Part shown: positions 16,899-26,718 of the stretch, one piece after another
How the letters are laid out: the number at the start of each line of letters is the position of its first letter
How positions within the stretch are numbered: the stretch's first letter is position 1
NCBI GenBank assembly: GCA_050952465.1
Contig: JBMNKZ010000005.1
Location: 248,001-312,000 of the forward strand
Length of the DNA: 64,000 nucleotides
Origin: DUPU01 sp050952465
GTDB taxonomy: Bacteria; Bacillota; Dehalobacteriia; Dehalobacteriales; Dehalobacteriaceae
Reading direction: 5' to 3'
Translations under genes and position numbers: made by a program
Notes under the pieces: generated by a model
What the model was told of the DNA's origin: nothing
What the model saw: only the letters and a program-made list of their open reading frames with translations
The model's database searches: none

Positions 16899-17201
16899 AT
16901 GGAAAAAGAGATCAACGCCGGGTATGTCATTACCGACCGGCTGGCCGTGGGCAACGCGGAATTCGTCATCGGGCACAGTGAGAAAGCGCCCGCGCAGTTT
17001 GTCACCTGGAAATGCAGAAAGGGCGAAAAGGAATACTTTTGGGGCCACTACCTGGGCGACCGGCTGGCCGCCGTGGAGGATTTATGCAAGCGCGCCCTGG
17101 AGGAAATCGAGTATTTGCGCTCCCTCCAGCCCCGAAGGGACACCGGGGAAAAATCGGAACAACAGATGAAAAGACGGCGCGAGGCCGGAACGGTGAGGTG
17201 A
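16899..17201 (+). CDS. small ICE accessory protein
   Basis: 100 aa from ATG 16899 behind TTAGGAGG; the ORF is open upstream but without a site. It contains TWKCRKGEKEYFWGHYLGDR and a long C-terminal helix, charged throughout. A close partner of the genes on either side (15 bp and 6 bp gaps). Function not recognised; soluble and probably cytoplasmic. Confidence 0.65.
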   Translation: MEKEINAGYVITDRLAVGNAEFVIGHSEKAPAQFVTWKCRKGEKEYFWGHYLGDRLAAVEDLCKRALEEIEYLRSLQPRRDTGEKSEQQMKRRREAGTVR

Positions 17202-17206
17202 GCAAA

Positions 17207-17698
17207 ATGACATTTGCAATTGCAATCAATGCCGCCGCCCCGGAGGAAGCCGCCCTGTTCTACTCCAACGCCGAAAAGGACAAGGAGCTTGGCTGCATCG
17301 GCCATCTGCGCGGCGACTTCGGGCACGGCGGCAAGGAGTTTTGGAGTACCTGGTGGGAGCATCAAGGCGACCTGAAGACACAGGCATTTAAGGATGAATT
17401 TGATGTATTGATCAATTCCCTGCGGAAACAGGGATTATTGAAGGACCGCAGCAGTATGGCGGAATTTTGTCATGCACACCCGGAAGCCAGGATTCCGGGC
17501 GCGTGGCATCCCGACGTTTACGGCTTTCGGGTGGATACCGGCAGACACCGCTACTATATCCGCTGCTTTCCGCAGGGGGGCGATTACAACTTCTACATCT
17601 ACTGCTATATAAACGAAAAGGAACGGCTGCGCGAGCAAACACAGGGCAAGCTAATGCAGCCTGCCCCCGCAAAGAAGAGACACGAGCCGGAACGATAA
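17207..17698 (+). CDS. ICE accessory protein (LPD28/DUF-like)
   Basis: 163 aa from ATG 17207, six bases after the previous stop; GGTGAGG is the probable ribosome site. It contains LGCIGHLRGDFGHGGKEFWSTWWEH and a C-terminal RHRYYIRCFPQGGDYNFYIYCYI segment rich in aromatics, a pattern seen in conserved ICE-encoded domains of unknown function. Last gene before a strong terminator. Confidence 0.65.
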   Translation: MTFAIAINAAAPEEAALFYSNAEKDKELGCIGHLRGDFGHGGKEFWSTWWEHQGDLKTQAFKDEFDVLINSLRKQGLLKDRSSMAEFCHAHPEARIPGAWHPDVYGFRVDTGRHRYYIRCFPQGGDYNFYIYCYINEKERLREQTQGKLMQPAPAKKRHEPER

Positions 17699-17718
17699 GT
17701 GGGATACCCTTGTAAGCG

Positions 17719-17755
17719 AAAGGCAGGGGGCTTCCGTAGGTTTCCCCCTGCCTTT
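17719..17755 (+). terminator. strong hairpin between convergent genes
   Basis: AAAGGCAGGGGG (17719-17730) and CCCCCTGCCTTT (17744-17755) are perfect 12-bp inverted repeats around a 13-base loop. It separates the + strand ICE genes from the - strand MerR gene and can act in both directions. Confidence 0.8.
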
Positions 17756-17769
17756 GCTGTCCCGGGCAA

Positions 17770-18567
17770 TTACTTTTTGATGGGAAAATAAATTTCGGTT
17801 ACATATTCACTGGGCGGAACGTTGTCATCGTAGCCTTTAATGTACAACTCAAAGGGCGGCCCGGAAACGGTGTACCCCTCCCTTTCAATCCATTCCATCA
17901 GCGCCGTATAGCACGGAGTGAAATCGTCATAGGGGCCGATATGGGTGGCAAAGCAGCAAAGTCCCGGAGCAAGCGCCCGCACCTGCTCACCGCTGCCGCC
18001 AGCTACCTCCACCCCGACTTCAATATCCGTGCAGTCATGATTGAATTCCTCGTCATGGTAGACGGACAGGAACGGTCCGGCAGGTTTCAGCCGACTTTTT
18101 TCCAAAGCGGCGCATAATGTGCCAAAGGCTTCCGCAAAATCCCGAACACTCATTTTTCGTCTCAGGGAATAGATGGTTTTGGGCTGCATTTCCACGGTTT
18201 TAACCAAATAATTCGCTTGCATGATATTCTCACACCTTTCTATTTTCTCAATGTCCTGCTCCATTTGCAGCAGGAGGTGCTGCTGGTCCTCGATTTGCCG
18301 CAGGAACTCCCCTTTTTTGGCTTGCAGGAGTTCGGCCAGACGGCTGTTGTCCCTTGCTGCCAGAACAGCGGAAATCTCAGGCAAAGAAAAACGATACCGC
18401 TTCAGCCTCGAAATCAGCAGCATGTCCCGAAGCTGAGAAACCTCGTAATAGCGGTAGCCGGAGTCCCTGCTGACAAATCCGGGCTTGAGCAGCCCGATCT
18501 GGTCGTAATAGCGGAGCGTCTTGGCAGACACCCTGCTGATTCTGGAGAATTCTCCGATTGTGAGCAT
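17770..18567 (-). CDS. MerR-family regulator with GyrI-like effector domain
   Basis: 265 aa from ATG 18567 behind GGTGGTG. N-terminal winged HTH (LTIGEFSRISRVSAKTLRYYDQIGLLKP) is followed by a dimerising coiled coil (residues about 75-115) and a GyrI-like small-molecule binding domain that ends EYVTEIYFPIKK. BmrR/TipA-type regulators of this shape activate efflux genes on drug binding. It is the only reverse-strand gene in the ICE backbone here, with no target gene beside it, so its target is unknown. It may regulate itself or the divergent HTH gene at 18697. Confidence 0.88.
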   Translation of the reverse strand: MLTIGEFSRISRVSAKTLRYYDQIGLLKPGFVSRDSGYRYYEVSQLRDMLLISRLKRYRFSLPEISAVLAARDNSRLAELLQAKKGEFLRQIEDQQHLLLQMEQDIEKIERCENIMQANYLVKTVEMQPKTIYSLRRKMSVRDFAEAFGTLCAALEKSRLKPAGPFLSVYHDEEFNHDCTDIEVGVEVAGGSGEQVRALAPGLCCFATHIGPYDDFTPCYTALMEWIEREGYTVSGPPFELYIKGYDDNVPPSEYVTEIYFPIKK

Positions 18568-18696
18568 AAAATCACCACCCGATGGCATTTGAACATGTTC
18601 TGATTGGAGTATACGGTTTCCAGTTAGGGCAAAGTCAAGCGTTCTTTCATATTTTTATAAAATTATCTATCCATCCGACGAGGAGGGAGGGAAAAC

Positions 18697-18963
18697 ATGA
18701 ACGATCTGACAAGATACAGGCTGTGCGCGGGCCTCCACGCCCCATCGTCGGCCAAACTCCTGTACTGCTACCTGCTGGACATGGCGGGAGGCCGCCACAA
18801 CAGCGCGGTCATATCCATCAAAAACCTTGCCAAAAGCGTGGGTCTTTCCCGTTCGGCCACCAGCCGCAATCTGAACCGTTTGAGGCGGTTGGACATGATC
18901 GGCATTGTTCCCCGGTACTCCGAGGACGGCGGCAGGCTGTCCAACCAATATACATTAAAATAA
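18697..18963 (+). CDS. small winged HTH protein
   Basis: 88 aa from ATG 18697 behind GAGGAGGGAGGG. The HTH core is ISIKNLAKSVGLSRSATSRNLNRLRRLDMIGIVPRY, a MarR/replication-initiator-like winged HTH. Commonly precedes the giant methylase gene in clostridial ICEs, 13 bp upstream here. Likely a regulator of the element. Confidence 0.75.
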   Translation: MNDLTRYRLCAGLHAPSSAKLLYCYLLDMAGGRHNSAVISIKNLAKSVGLSRSATSRNLNRLRRLDMIGIVPRYSEDGGRLSNQYTLK

Positions 18964-18976
18964 GGAGGGATGCGCA

Positions 18977-21900
18977 TTGGCAACCAAGCTGCAACTGATC
19001 ACCGAGCTTTCATTAAGAACTGCCCGCAGCCTCACCAGAAATCATGCCAACTGGACTTCCTTCCTGAAAACCGCGGCCTGGAGTTACAAATATCCGTTTC
19101 AGGACCAGCTTTTGATTTACGCCCAGCGGCCCGACGCGACGGCCTGCGCTCCCATTGAGGTGTGGAATGAGAAACTGGGACGCTGGGTAAACAAAGGCGC
19201 GAAGGGCATCGCCCTCATCGACGACAGCGGCAGCCGCTTAAGGCTCCGCCATGTGTTTGACGTAAGCGACACCAACAGCCGCTACAACCGTCCCGTCCCG
19301 CTGTGGGAAATGCGGGACAACTATGCCGAGGCGGTGACGGAATCCCTGGAAAACACCTTTGGGGAATTAGACGAAAAAAGCAGTCTGCCCCATGCCCTGC
19401 TCAGTGCCGCCGCAAACGCGGTGGACGACAATTTCACGGATTACCTGTCCGAACTCCTTTCCTTCCGGGAAGGCAGCCTCTTGGAAGAACTGGACGAGCT
19501 GAACGTCGAGGTGTTCTTCAAGGACGCCCTGAAAAGCTCCGTGGCCTATATGCTCTTAACCCGTTGCGGCTGCAATGCCGACGAATACTTGACTTCTGAG
19601 GATTTTCAGAGCGTCCTTAACTTCAACACCCTCGACACCGTTTCCCGCTTGGGCGCGGCCACCAGCGACATAGCGGAAATGCTCCTACGGGAAATCGAGG
19701 CCACGGTCAAGGACATGCAAAAAGCGGAGCGAAGACAAAGCCGCACATTTGCCAAAAATCGAGGCGAAGCGCACAATAAAACCGTAAAGCAAAGTGATGA
19801 AAGGAGCGGTGAGCATGGAACTGACCTACACGGAGCGGGGAGATTATCTGATACCCGACCTGGCCCTGCCGGAAGAACAAACGCACATCGGCAAATATGG
19901 GATGTTGCGCAGAACATACCTGAAAAACCACCGGAAAGGAATGTACGCCAGCCTGATGCTGTCCGGGGACCTGAACAGCCACCTGGCGGAGATCGACCGG
20001 ACGGCGCGGGAGCGCGTCGAGCGGATCACGGCGCAGCTCCTGGCAAAGAACCCCGCACCGGACAAGGCGACCGACCCGCTGGGCTGGACGGGACACATGA
20101 ACAGCCTCAAGCACCAGGCGGAGGAAAGCGTACTGACGGAGCTTATTTACAGCTAACCCTGCTGCCAACCGAGGAACAGCAAACAGCGGCCATAGAACAG
20201 GCGGAGGACGAAAAATCCTCCGCTTTTTCTATTCCCCAGGAAGCCATTGACGCGGTTTTGCGGCAAGGCAGCGGTGTCCAGGACGGCAAGTACCGGATTT
20301 ATCTCCACTTCCAACAAAACGCCTCCGCCAAAGAAAACGCCGACTTTCTGAAAAAGGAGTACGGCACAGGCGGGCATGCCCCTGCCCGGCCCGACCTGGA
20401 CATTGACGAATGGCACGACGGCCAAGGCATCACCCTCACCAGGGGAAAGCGCACCGGGCCGGAGGCCAAAATCCTTCTATCCTGGATGAAGGTGCAGAAG
20501 CGAATCGGCGAGTTGATCGCCGCCGAACGCTATTTAAGCGACAAAGAAAAAGAGTATCTGCCCGCCTACCGGCAGCAGATAGAAGAACGCCGCCAGCAGC
20601 TTGCCGAGGAAACCTACGCCCGTGAAATCCTGAACCGGGAGCCCGCCCCTGCCGAGGCAAAGCCGCCGTCGCGGAAAAACGCGCATTACGCTTTTTCCCT
20701 TGGCAGCACGGTCTATATCGGCGCGGACGAATATGAAGTTTTGGCTTTTGACAACAGCACCGTGCAGCTCCGGGACGTGAGCTTTCCGCTTTTCAGCAAG
20801 GAACTTGCGCGGAGCGACTTTGAGCGGATGCTGCGGGAAAATCCCCTCAACGACCACCTTATAACCGGGGAAGCACCGGAGCAACCAGCCCAAGAAAAAG
20901 CGGAAAAGCCGCTGCTCCGTGCCCTGTACCGGGAATATCTGCCCCAGGTTATCGACAGGGTGCGAACAGATGAGATTTACCCTTACCTGCGGGACCGGGA
21001 TACCGACCCCGACAGCGCCAAGCGGGAGCTGGACGAAGCCCTTGACCGGATTGCCCTTTCCATGCGGGAGGAATACCCGGACTTTTACGAAGCCTACGCC
21101 ACCCTGCCGCAGTTCCGGGAATGGCTCCAGGAGGACGTGTTCCAGCGGACCTATCAGGATTATCTGACGGAACCCCGCGACCTGGCGGCCATCCACGCCG
21201 ACGACCCCGACGCGCCGGAGTGGGCGCGGCAAACCGGGGATGCCAGCGTCACCCGCCAGGATACCGTCACCATCGGCAGCGGCGGCGAGGGCGAACCCCC
21301 GACGCGGAAAGAAGACCGCTCCCCGCCGTTCTATCTGTTCAGTATTGATAAAGAAGCGGGAACGGCCGTTTTACAGGACTTGAATTCTCCCCAACAGCTC
21401 ACGGTGCGTCTGGAGGCCCTTGACATCCACGGAATTGCCCGGCGGATGCAGGGCTCTTTTTTAAATGACGACGCGGCCCTCGAATACTTTCAAGACCTCA
21501 GGATCGGCATCTATCCCGACACGGATATTAAACAACCAGCCGAAAAAAAAATATCCGCGGGCCTGGAATTGTCCATCGACGGCCGCCGCTTTGCCATTGA
21601 CACCATCGACGAGGAAACCGGCACAGTCAGCCTGCGGGACATCACCTTTCAAAACGGCGTGGGCTTCCCCATCTTCCGCCGGGAGAGCGTCGGCTTCGTG
21701 CGCCGCCTTTTGGAGCAGCAGAAGGCCCAGGGCGGCGAGGCTGCCAAAGCCCGCCTTCACCTTGCGCCGGAACCAGCGAAGCAGCCCCGCGTCAATTTCC
21801 GGATCACCGACGACAACCTGGGCGTGGGCGGCCAAAAGACCAAGTACGCCTGGAATGTCGCGGCCATCCGTCTGGTCAGCCAACTGGAGGAAGAAAACCG

Positions 21901-24900
21901 GCTGGCCACCCCGGAAGAACAGGAGATCCTGTCAAAATACGTCGGCTGGGGCGGTCTGCCGCAAGCCTTTGACGAGGCCAACCCCCAGTGGGCGAAGGAG
22001 TACGCGGAGTTGAAGAAATTGCTGGACGAGGATGAATACAATTCCGCGCGGGCCTCCACCCTCAATGCCCACTACACGTCGCCCGTCGTGATTAAAGCCA
22101 TCTACACCTGTTTGGAAAACATGGGCTTTCAGACCGGCAACATTTTGGAGCCCGCCTGCGGCAGCGGCAACTTTTTCGGCCTGGTGCCCGAGAGCATGAA
22201 AGAATCCAGGCTCTACGGCGTGGAGCTGGACGGCGTCACGGGCCGGATCGCCAAGCAGCTTTATCAGCAGGCCAATATCGCGGTGCAGGGCTTTGAGGAA
22301 ACAAACCTGCCCGACAGCTTTTTCGACCTGGCCGTGGGCAACGTGCCTTTCGGCAGCTATGGCGTAGCAGATAAGAAATATGACAAATACAAGTTTTACA
22401 TCCACGACTATTTCTTTGCCAAGACCTTGGACAAGGTGCGGCCCGGCGGCATTATTGCCTTCATCACGTCCAAAGGCACGATGGATAAGCAAAACCCCGA
22501 GGTGCGCAAATACATCGCGCAGCGGGCCGAGCTTTTAGGGGCGGTCAGATTGCCCAACAATGCGTTTCTAGCCAACGCCGGGACCGAGGTTACCACCGAC
22601 ATCCTCTTTTTGCAGAAGCGCGACCGCGTGATGGACGTGGAACCGGACTGGGTGCATCTTTCCACCACCGGGGACGGCGTGCCCGTCAACCAATATTTTG
22701 CCGACAACCCGGACATGGTGCTGGGCAGGATGGTTTTTGACAAAAGCATGTACGGCAACGAATCCGAGACTGCCTGCCTGCCCCATGAGGACGCCGACCT
22801 TGCCGAGCTTTTACGGGAGGCGCTGGAAAACATCCACGCCGAGATTAGCGACTACGAGATCGACGATATTGGCGAGGACACGGATACCTCCTCCATCCCG
22901 GCGAACCCCAGTGTCCGCAATTTCAGTTATTGCCTGGTGGACGGCCAGATTTACTACCGGGAAAACAGCCGGATGAACCGGGTGGAAACCTCCGTCACGG
23001 CCCAGGGCCGCATCAGGGGCATGATCGAGCTGCGGGACTGCGTCCGCGACCTGATCGAATACCAGACCGAGGATTACAGCGATGAGGCCATTTTGCAGCA
23101 GCAGCGCAAGCTGAACCGGCTGTACGACGCCTTTACCGCCAAATACGGCCTGATCAACAGCCGCGGCAACAGCATGGCCTTTGCCGACGACAGCTCCTAC
23201 TGCCTGCTCTGCTCTTTGGAGGTGCTGGACGAAAACGGCGAGATGGAGCGCAAGGCGGATATGTTTACCAAACGCACCATCCGGCAGCGCGCCACCGTTG
23301 CCCATGTGGACACCGCCGCCGAAGCCCTGGCCATCTCCATTGCGGAAAAAGCCTGCGTGGACTTAGGTTTCATGCACGACCTGACCGGGCTTTCCGAGGA
23401 ACAGCTTGCCGACGACCTGCAGGGCGTGATCTTCCGCAACCTCGGCGACCAGGACCCGGCTCAAGTGCCGAAAGCCTTTTTTGATATCACCCGCTGCCCT
23501 TTCGTTACCACCGATGAATATCTTTCGGGGAATGTGCGGAATAAGCTCCGCCTGGCCAGAGGGCTTGCCGAAATGCGACCCGACCTTGCGGAGCAGATCG
23601 CCCCCAATATCAAGGCCCTGGAAGCGGTGCAGCCCAAAGACCTGTCCGCCTCCGAAATCGACGTGCGTTTGGGCGCGACCTGGCTGCCCCCCGATGTTGT
23701 AGAGCAATTCATGTTTGAGCTGCTTGAGCCTCCGTATTATATAAAGTCCAAAATTCACGTGAGCTTTTCAAGCTATACCGCGATGTGGAATATTTCCGGC
23801 AAAAACGCCGACAGCACAAACATCAAAGCGGCAATGACTTACGGCACGAACCGTGTCAACGCCTATAAGATCATCGAAGAAACCTTGAATCTCAAGGACG
23901 TGCGCATCTTTGACACCAGATACGATGCAGACGGCAGGGAAACGCGCGTCCTCAACAAAAAAGAAACCGCCATCGCCCAGCAGAAGCAGGAGGCCATCAA
24001 GGAAGCGTTCCGGGATTGGGTATGGAAAGACCCCCAGCGCCGGGAACGGCTGACCCGAATCTACAACGACCGCTTCAACGCCATCCGGCCCCGCGAATAC
24101 GACGGCAGCCACATCAAATTCACCGGCATGAACCAGGAAATCAGCCTGCGCCAGCATCAGGTGGACGCGGTGGCCCACATCCTTTACGGCGGCAACACCC
24201 TGCTGGCCCATTGCGTGGGGGCGGGCAAAACCTACGAGATGGCCGCCGCCGCGATGGAAGGCAAGCATTTGGGGCTGTGCAACAAGAGCCTGTTCGTCGT
24301 GCCCAACCACCTGACCGAGCAATGGGCCGGGGAATTCTTGCAGCTTTACCCCAGCGCCAACATCCTCGTGGCCACCAAAAAGGACTTTGAGACCAGGAAC
24401 CGCAAGAAATTCTGCGCCCGCATCGCCACCGGCGACTACGACGCGGTGATCATCGGACACAGCCAGTTTGAGAAAATCCCCATTTCCGCCGAGCGGCAAA
24501 AGCGCCAATTGCAGGAACAAATATGGGAGATCACCGACGGCATCCGGGAACTCAAGGCGGAGCGCGGCGAACGCTACGCCATCAAGCAGCTTGAAAGGAC
24601 CAAGAAGACCCTGGAATTGAAGCTGAAAAAGCTCAACGACACCAGCCGCAAGGATGATGTGGTCACGTTCGAGGAACTGGGCGTTGACCGGCTGTTCGTG
24701 GACGAGGCGGATTTTTACAAAAATTTGTTCCTCTACACCAAGATGCGCAACGTGGCGGGCCTGGCCCAGACCGAGGCGCAAAAATCCTCCGACCTGTTTG
24801 CCAAATGCCGGTATCTGGACGAACTGACGGAAGGCCGCGGCATCGTTTTTGCCACGGGCACGCCCATCTCCAACTCCATGACCGAGATGTACACCATGCA

Positions 24901-26638
24901 GCGGTATCTGCAATACGAAGCCCTGCGCCAACAAGGACTCCAGCATTTCGACTGCTGGGCCTCCACCTTCGGGGAAACCGTGACCGCCATCGAGCTTGCG
25001 CCGGAGGGCACGGGCTACCGGGCCAAAACACGCTTCGCCCGGTTCTACAACCTGCCTGAACTCATGAGCATGTTCAAGGAAATCGCGGACATCAAAACGA
25101 CGGATATGCTGGACCTCCCCGTGCCCAAAGCCAACTACCACAACGTGGCCGTCAAGCCCAGCGAGTTTCAGCAGGACATGGTGGCCGAGCTTGGCGAGCG
25201 CGCCGAAAAGGTGCGCAACCGCATGGTGGAACCACACGAAGACAACATGCTGAAAATCACCAACGACGGTCGCAAGCTGGCCCTTGACCAGCGGTTGGCC
25301 AATCCCAAGCTGCCCGACCATGAAGAAAGCAAGGTGAACGCCTGCGTGGATAATATTTTCCGCTTCTGGCAGGAGCACCGCGACCAAAAGCTGACCCAGC
25401 TTGTCTTCTGCGACCTGTCCACCCCCAAGAACGACGGAAATTTCAACGTCTACGACGATGTGCGCCAAAAGCTCACGGCCCGCGGCGTTCCCGCCGACGA
25501 GATCGCCTTCATCCACGACGCCAACACGGAAACCCGGAAAAAGGAGTTGTTTGCCAAGGTGCGCGCGGGACAGGTGCGCGTCCTTGTTGGAAGCACCTTT
25601 AAGATGGGCGCGGGCACCAATGTCCAGGACCGCCTGATCGCGCTGCACGACCTGGACTGTCCCTGGCGGCCCCGCGACCTGGAGCAGCGCAGCGGCAGGA
25701 TTGTCCGCCAGGGCAACAACAACGACGAGGTGCATATCTTTCGCTATGTGACGGAAAATACCTTTGACGCTTATCTCTATCAGATTTTGGAGAATAAGCA
25801 ACGCTTTATCTCCCAGATCATGACCTCAAAATCCCCGGTACGCTCTGCCGAGGACATTGACGAAACGGCGCTTTCCTACGCGGAAGTCAAGGCGCTGGCG
25901 ACGGGCAACCCGCTCATCAAGGAGAAGATGGATTTAGACATCCAGGTTTCCAAGCTTAAGCTATTGAAAGCGAACCACCTCAGCCAGCGTTACGCTTTGG
26001 AGGACAGATTGCTCAAACAATTCCCCCGGCAGATCAAATCTACCGAGGAACGCATTGCGGGCTATGAAAAGGACATTGCCCGGTATGAAAAGTACAGCGC
26101 AAAGGAACCCGCCGGGGAGAAGACCGAGGAAAGCAAATTCGCGGGCATGACGGTCAAAGACATTTCTTACCCCGAAAAGGCCAAGGCGGGCGCGGCCATC
26201 CTGGAAGCCTGCAAGCTGATGACCTCGCCGGAGCCGCGGGAAATGGGCAGCTACCTGGGCTTTCCGATGCTGTTTTCTTTCGACAGCTTCAACAAGAAGT
26301 ATCAAATCACGCTCCAGGGCGCTCTCAGCCACACGGTGGCCTTGGGCGCGGACGTGCACGGCAACATTACCAGGCTCAACAACGCTTTGGCCGAAATGCC
26401 GAAAAAACTGGCGTATTGCCGGGAACAGCTAAAAACCCTCCTCCAGCAGATGGAAACGGCCAAGAAAGAAATCGACATCCCCTTTGAAAAGGAGCAGGAG
26501 CTGCAAAGCAAATCCGCGCGGCTGCATGAACTGAACATCCTGCTGAATATGGACAAGGCGGAAAACGAAATAATGGACGACGAACCGGACGAGGGCATGG
26601 ATATTCCCGAAAAAAAGGCCGTTGGCTATGAACGGTAA
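18977..26638 (+). CDS. giant DNA methylase / SNF2-like helicase of the ICE
   Basis: 2553 aa from TTG 18977 with AGGAGG nine bases upstream. In order: an N-terminal ArdC/LtrC-like segment (about 1-230); a low-complexity Arg/Gly/Asp/Pro linker (about 260-390) where a second gene is read in another frame; small ICE-type domains; an N6-type methylase core with EPACGSGNF near residue 1057 and GNVPFGSY near 1120; an SF2 helicase with AHCVGAGKTYEM near 1746, VDEADF near 1908, FATGTPISNSM, and QRSGRIVRQGN near 2236; a coiled-coil C-terminus. Such proteins are a hallmark of Tn1549/CTn elements and are thought to protect transferred DNA from host restriction. No catalytic motif is missing. Confidence 0.9.
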   Translation: MATKLQLITELSLRTARSLTRNHANWTSFLKTAAWSYKYPFQDQLLIYAQRPDATACAPIEVWNEKLGRWVNKGAKGIALIDDSGSRLRLRHVFDVSDTNSRYNRPVPLWEMRDNYAEAVTESLENTFGELDEKSSLPHALLSAAANAVDDNFTDYLSELLSFREGSLLEELDELNVEVFFKDALKSSVAYMLLTRCGCNADEYLTSEDFQSVLNFNTLDTVSRLGAATSDIAEMLLREIEATVKDMQKAERRQSRTFAKNRGEAHNKTVKQSDERSGEHGTDLHGAGRLSDTRPGPAGRTNAHRQIWDVAQNIPEKPPERNVRQPDAVRGPEQPPGGDRPDGAGARRADHGAAPGKEPRTGQGDRPAGLDGTHEQPQAPGGGKRTDGAYLQLTLLPTEEQQTAAIEQAEDEKSSAFSIPQEAIDAVLRQGSGVQDGKYRIYLHFQQNASAKENADFLKKEYGTGGHAPARPDLDIDEWHDGQGITLTRGKRTGPEAKILLSWMKVQKRIGELIAAERYLSDKEKEYLPAYRQQIEERRQQLAEETYAREILNREPAPAEAKPPSRKNAHYAFSLGSTVYIGADEYEVLAFDNSTVQLRDVSFPLFSKELARSDFERMLRENPLNDHLITGEAPEQPAQEKAEKPLLRALYREYLPQVIDRVRTDEIYPYLRDRDTDPDSAKRELDEALDRIALSMREEYPDFYEAYATLPQFREWLQEDVFQRTYQDYLTEPRDLAAIHADDPDAPEWARQTGDASVTRQDTVTIGSGGEGEPPTRKEDRSPPFYLFSIDKEAGTAVLQDLNSPQQLTVRLEALDIHGIARRMQGSFLNDDAALEYFQDLRIGIYPDTDIKQPAEKKISAGLELSIDGRRFAIDTIDEETGTVSLRDITFQNGVGFPIFRRESVGFVRRLLEQQKAQGGEAAKARLHLAPEPAKQPRVNFRITDDNLGVGGQKTKYAWNVAAIRLVSQLEEENRLATPEEQEILSKYVGWGGLPQAFDEANPQWAKEYAELKKLLDEDEYNSARASTLNAHYTSPVVIKAIYTCLENMGFQTGNILEPACGSGNFFGLVPESMKESRLYGVELDGVTGRIAKQLYQQANIAVQGFEETNLPDSFFDLAVGNVPFGSYGVADKKYDKYKFYIHDYFFAKTLDKVRPGGIIAFITSKGTMDKQNPEVRKYIAQRAELLGAVRLPNNAFLANAGTEVTTDILFLQKRDRVMDVEPDWVHLSTTGDGVPVNQYFADNPDMVLGRMVFDKSMYGNESETACLPHEDADLAELLREALENIHAEISDYEIDDIGEDTDTSSIPANPSVRNFSYCLVDGQIYYRENSRMNRVETSVTAQGRIRGMIELRDCVRDLIEYQTEDYSDEAILQQQRKLNRLYDAFTAKYGLINSRGNSMAFADDSSYCLLCSLEVLDENGEMERKADMFTKRTIRQRATVAHVDTAAEALAISIAEKACVDLGFMHDLTGLSEEQLADDLQGVIFRNLGDQDPAQVPKAFFDITRCPFVTTDEYLSGNVRNKLRLARGLAEMRPDLAEQIAPNIKALEAVQPKDLSASEIDVRLGATWLPPDVVEQFMFELLEPPYYIKSKIHVSFSSYTAMWNISGKNADSTNIKAAMTYGTNRVNAYKIIEETLNLKDVRIFDTRYDADGRETRVLNKKETAIAQQKQEAIKEAFRDWVWKDPQRRERLTRIYNDRFNAIRPREYDGSHIKFTGMNQEISLRQHQVDAVAHILYGGNTLLAHCVGAGKTYEMAAAAMEGKHLGLCNKSLFVVPNHLTEQWAGEFLQLYPSANILVATKKDFETRNRKKFCARIATGDYDAVIIGHSQFEKIPISAERQKRQLQEQIWEITDGIRELKAERGERYAIKQLERTKKTLELKLKKLNDTSRKDDVVTFEELGVDRLFVDEADFYKNLFLYTKMRNVAGLAQTEAQKSSDLFAKCRYLDELTEGRGIVFATGTPISNSMTEMYTMQRYLQYEALRQQGLQHFDCWASTFGETVTAIELAPEGTGYRAKTRFARFYNLPELMSMFKEIADIKTTDMLDLPVPKANYHNVAVKPSEFQQDMVAELGERAEKVRNRMVEPHEDNMLKITNDGRKLALDQRLANPKLPDHEESKVNACVDNIFRFWQEHRDQKLTQLVFCDLSTPKNDGNFNVYDDVRQKLTARGVPADEIAFIHDANTETRKKELFAKVRAGQVRVLVGSTFKMGAGTNVQDRLIALHDLDCPWRPRDLEQRSGRIVRQGNNNDEVHIFRYVTENTFDAYLYQILENKQRFISQIMTSKSPVRSAEDIDETALSYAEVKALATGNPLIKEKMDLDIQVSKLKLLKANHLSQRYALEDRLLKQFPRQIKSTEERIAGYEKDIARYEKYSAKEPAGEKTEESKFAGMTVKDISYPEKAKAGAAILEACKLMTSPEPREMGSYLGFPMLFSFDSFNKKYQITLQGALSHTVALGADVHGNITRLNNALAEMPKKLAYCREQLKTLLQQMETAKKEIDIPFEKEQELQSKSARLHELNILLNMDKAENEIMDDEPDEGMDIPEKKAVGYER
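19815..20156 (+). CDS. tnpV: TnpV-like protein overprinted in the methylase linker
   Basis: 113 aa in a different frame of the same strand, wholly inside the 2553-aa gene. ATG 19815 has AAAGGAG eight bases before it. The sequence MELTYTERGDYLIPDL...YLKNHRKGMYASLMLSG and its end match the TnpV family of transposon-encoded proteins (Tn4451 type). In the big frame this stretch is Arg/Gly/Pro/Asp/His-rich, as expected when a real gene is read out of frame. Its function in transposons is unknown. It may be an ancient insertion kept open in both frames. Confidence 0.75.
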   Translation: MELTYTERGDYLIPDLALPEEQTHIGKYGMLRRTYLKNHRKGMYASLMLSGDLNSHLAEIDRTARERVERITAQLLAKNPAPDKATDPLGWTGHMNSLKHQAEESVLTELIYS

Positions 26639-26718
26639 GGGATGAATAGGCTTAGCAGTTTTGACTTTCCATTTTCCCAGGCTTACAGCAAAACAAAAAA
26701 CCAGGAAGGAGGCGCGTG

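Noticed and set aside
23768..25801. Long reverse-strand open frame (677 codons) opposite the helicase part of the giant gene
   Set aside because: It mirrors a GC-rich coding gene; composition is His/Gly/Val-rich with no motif and no ribosome site of its own.
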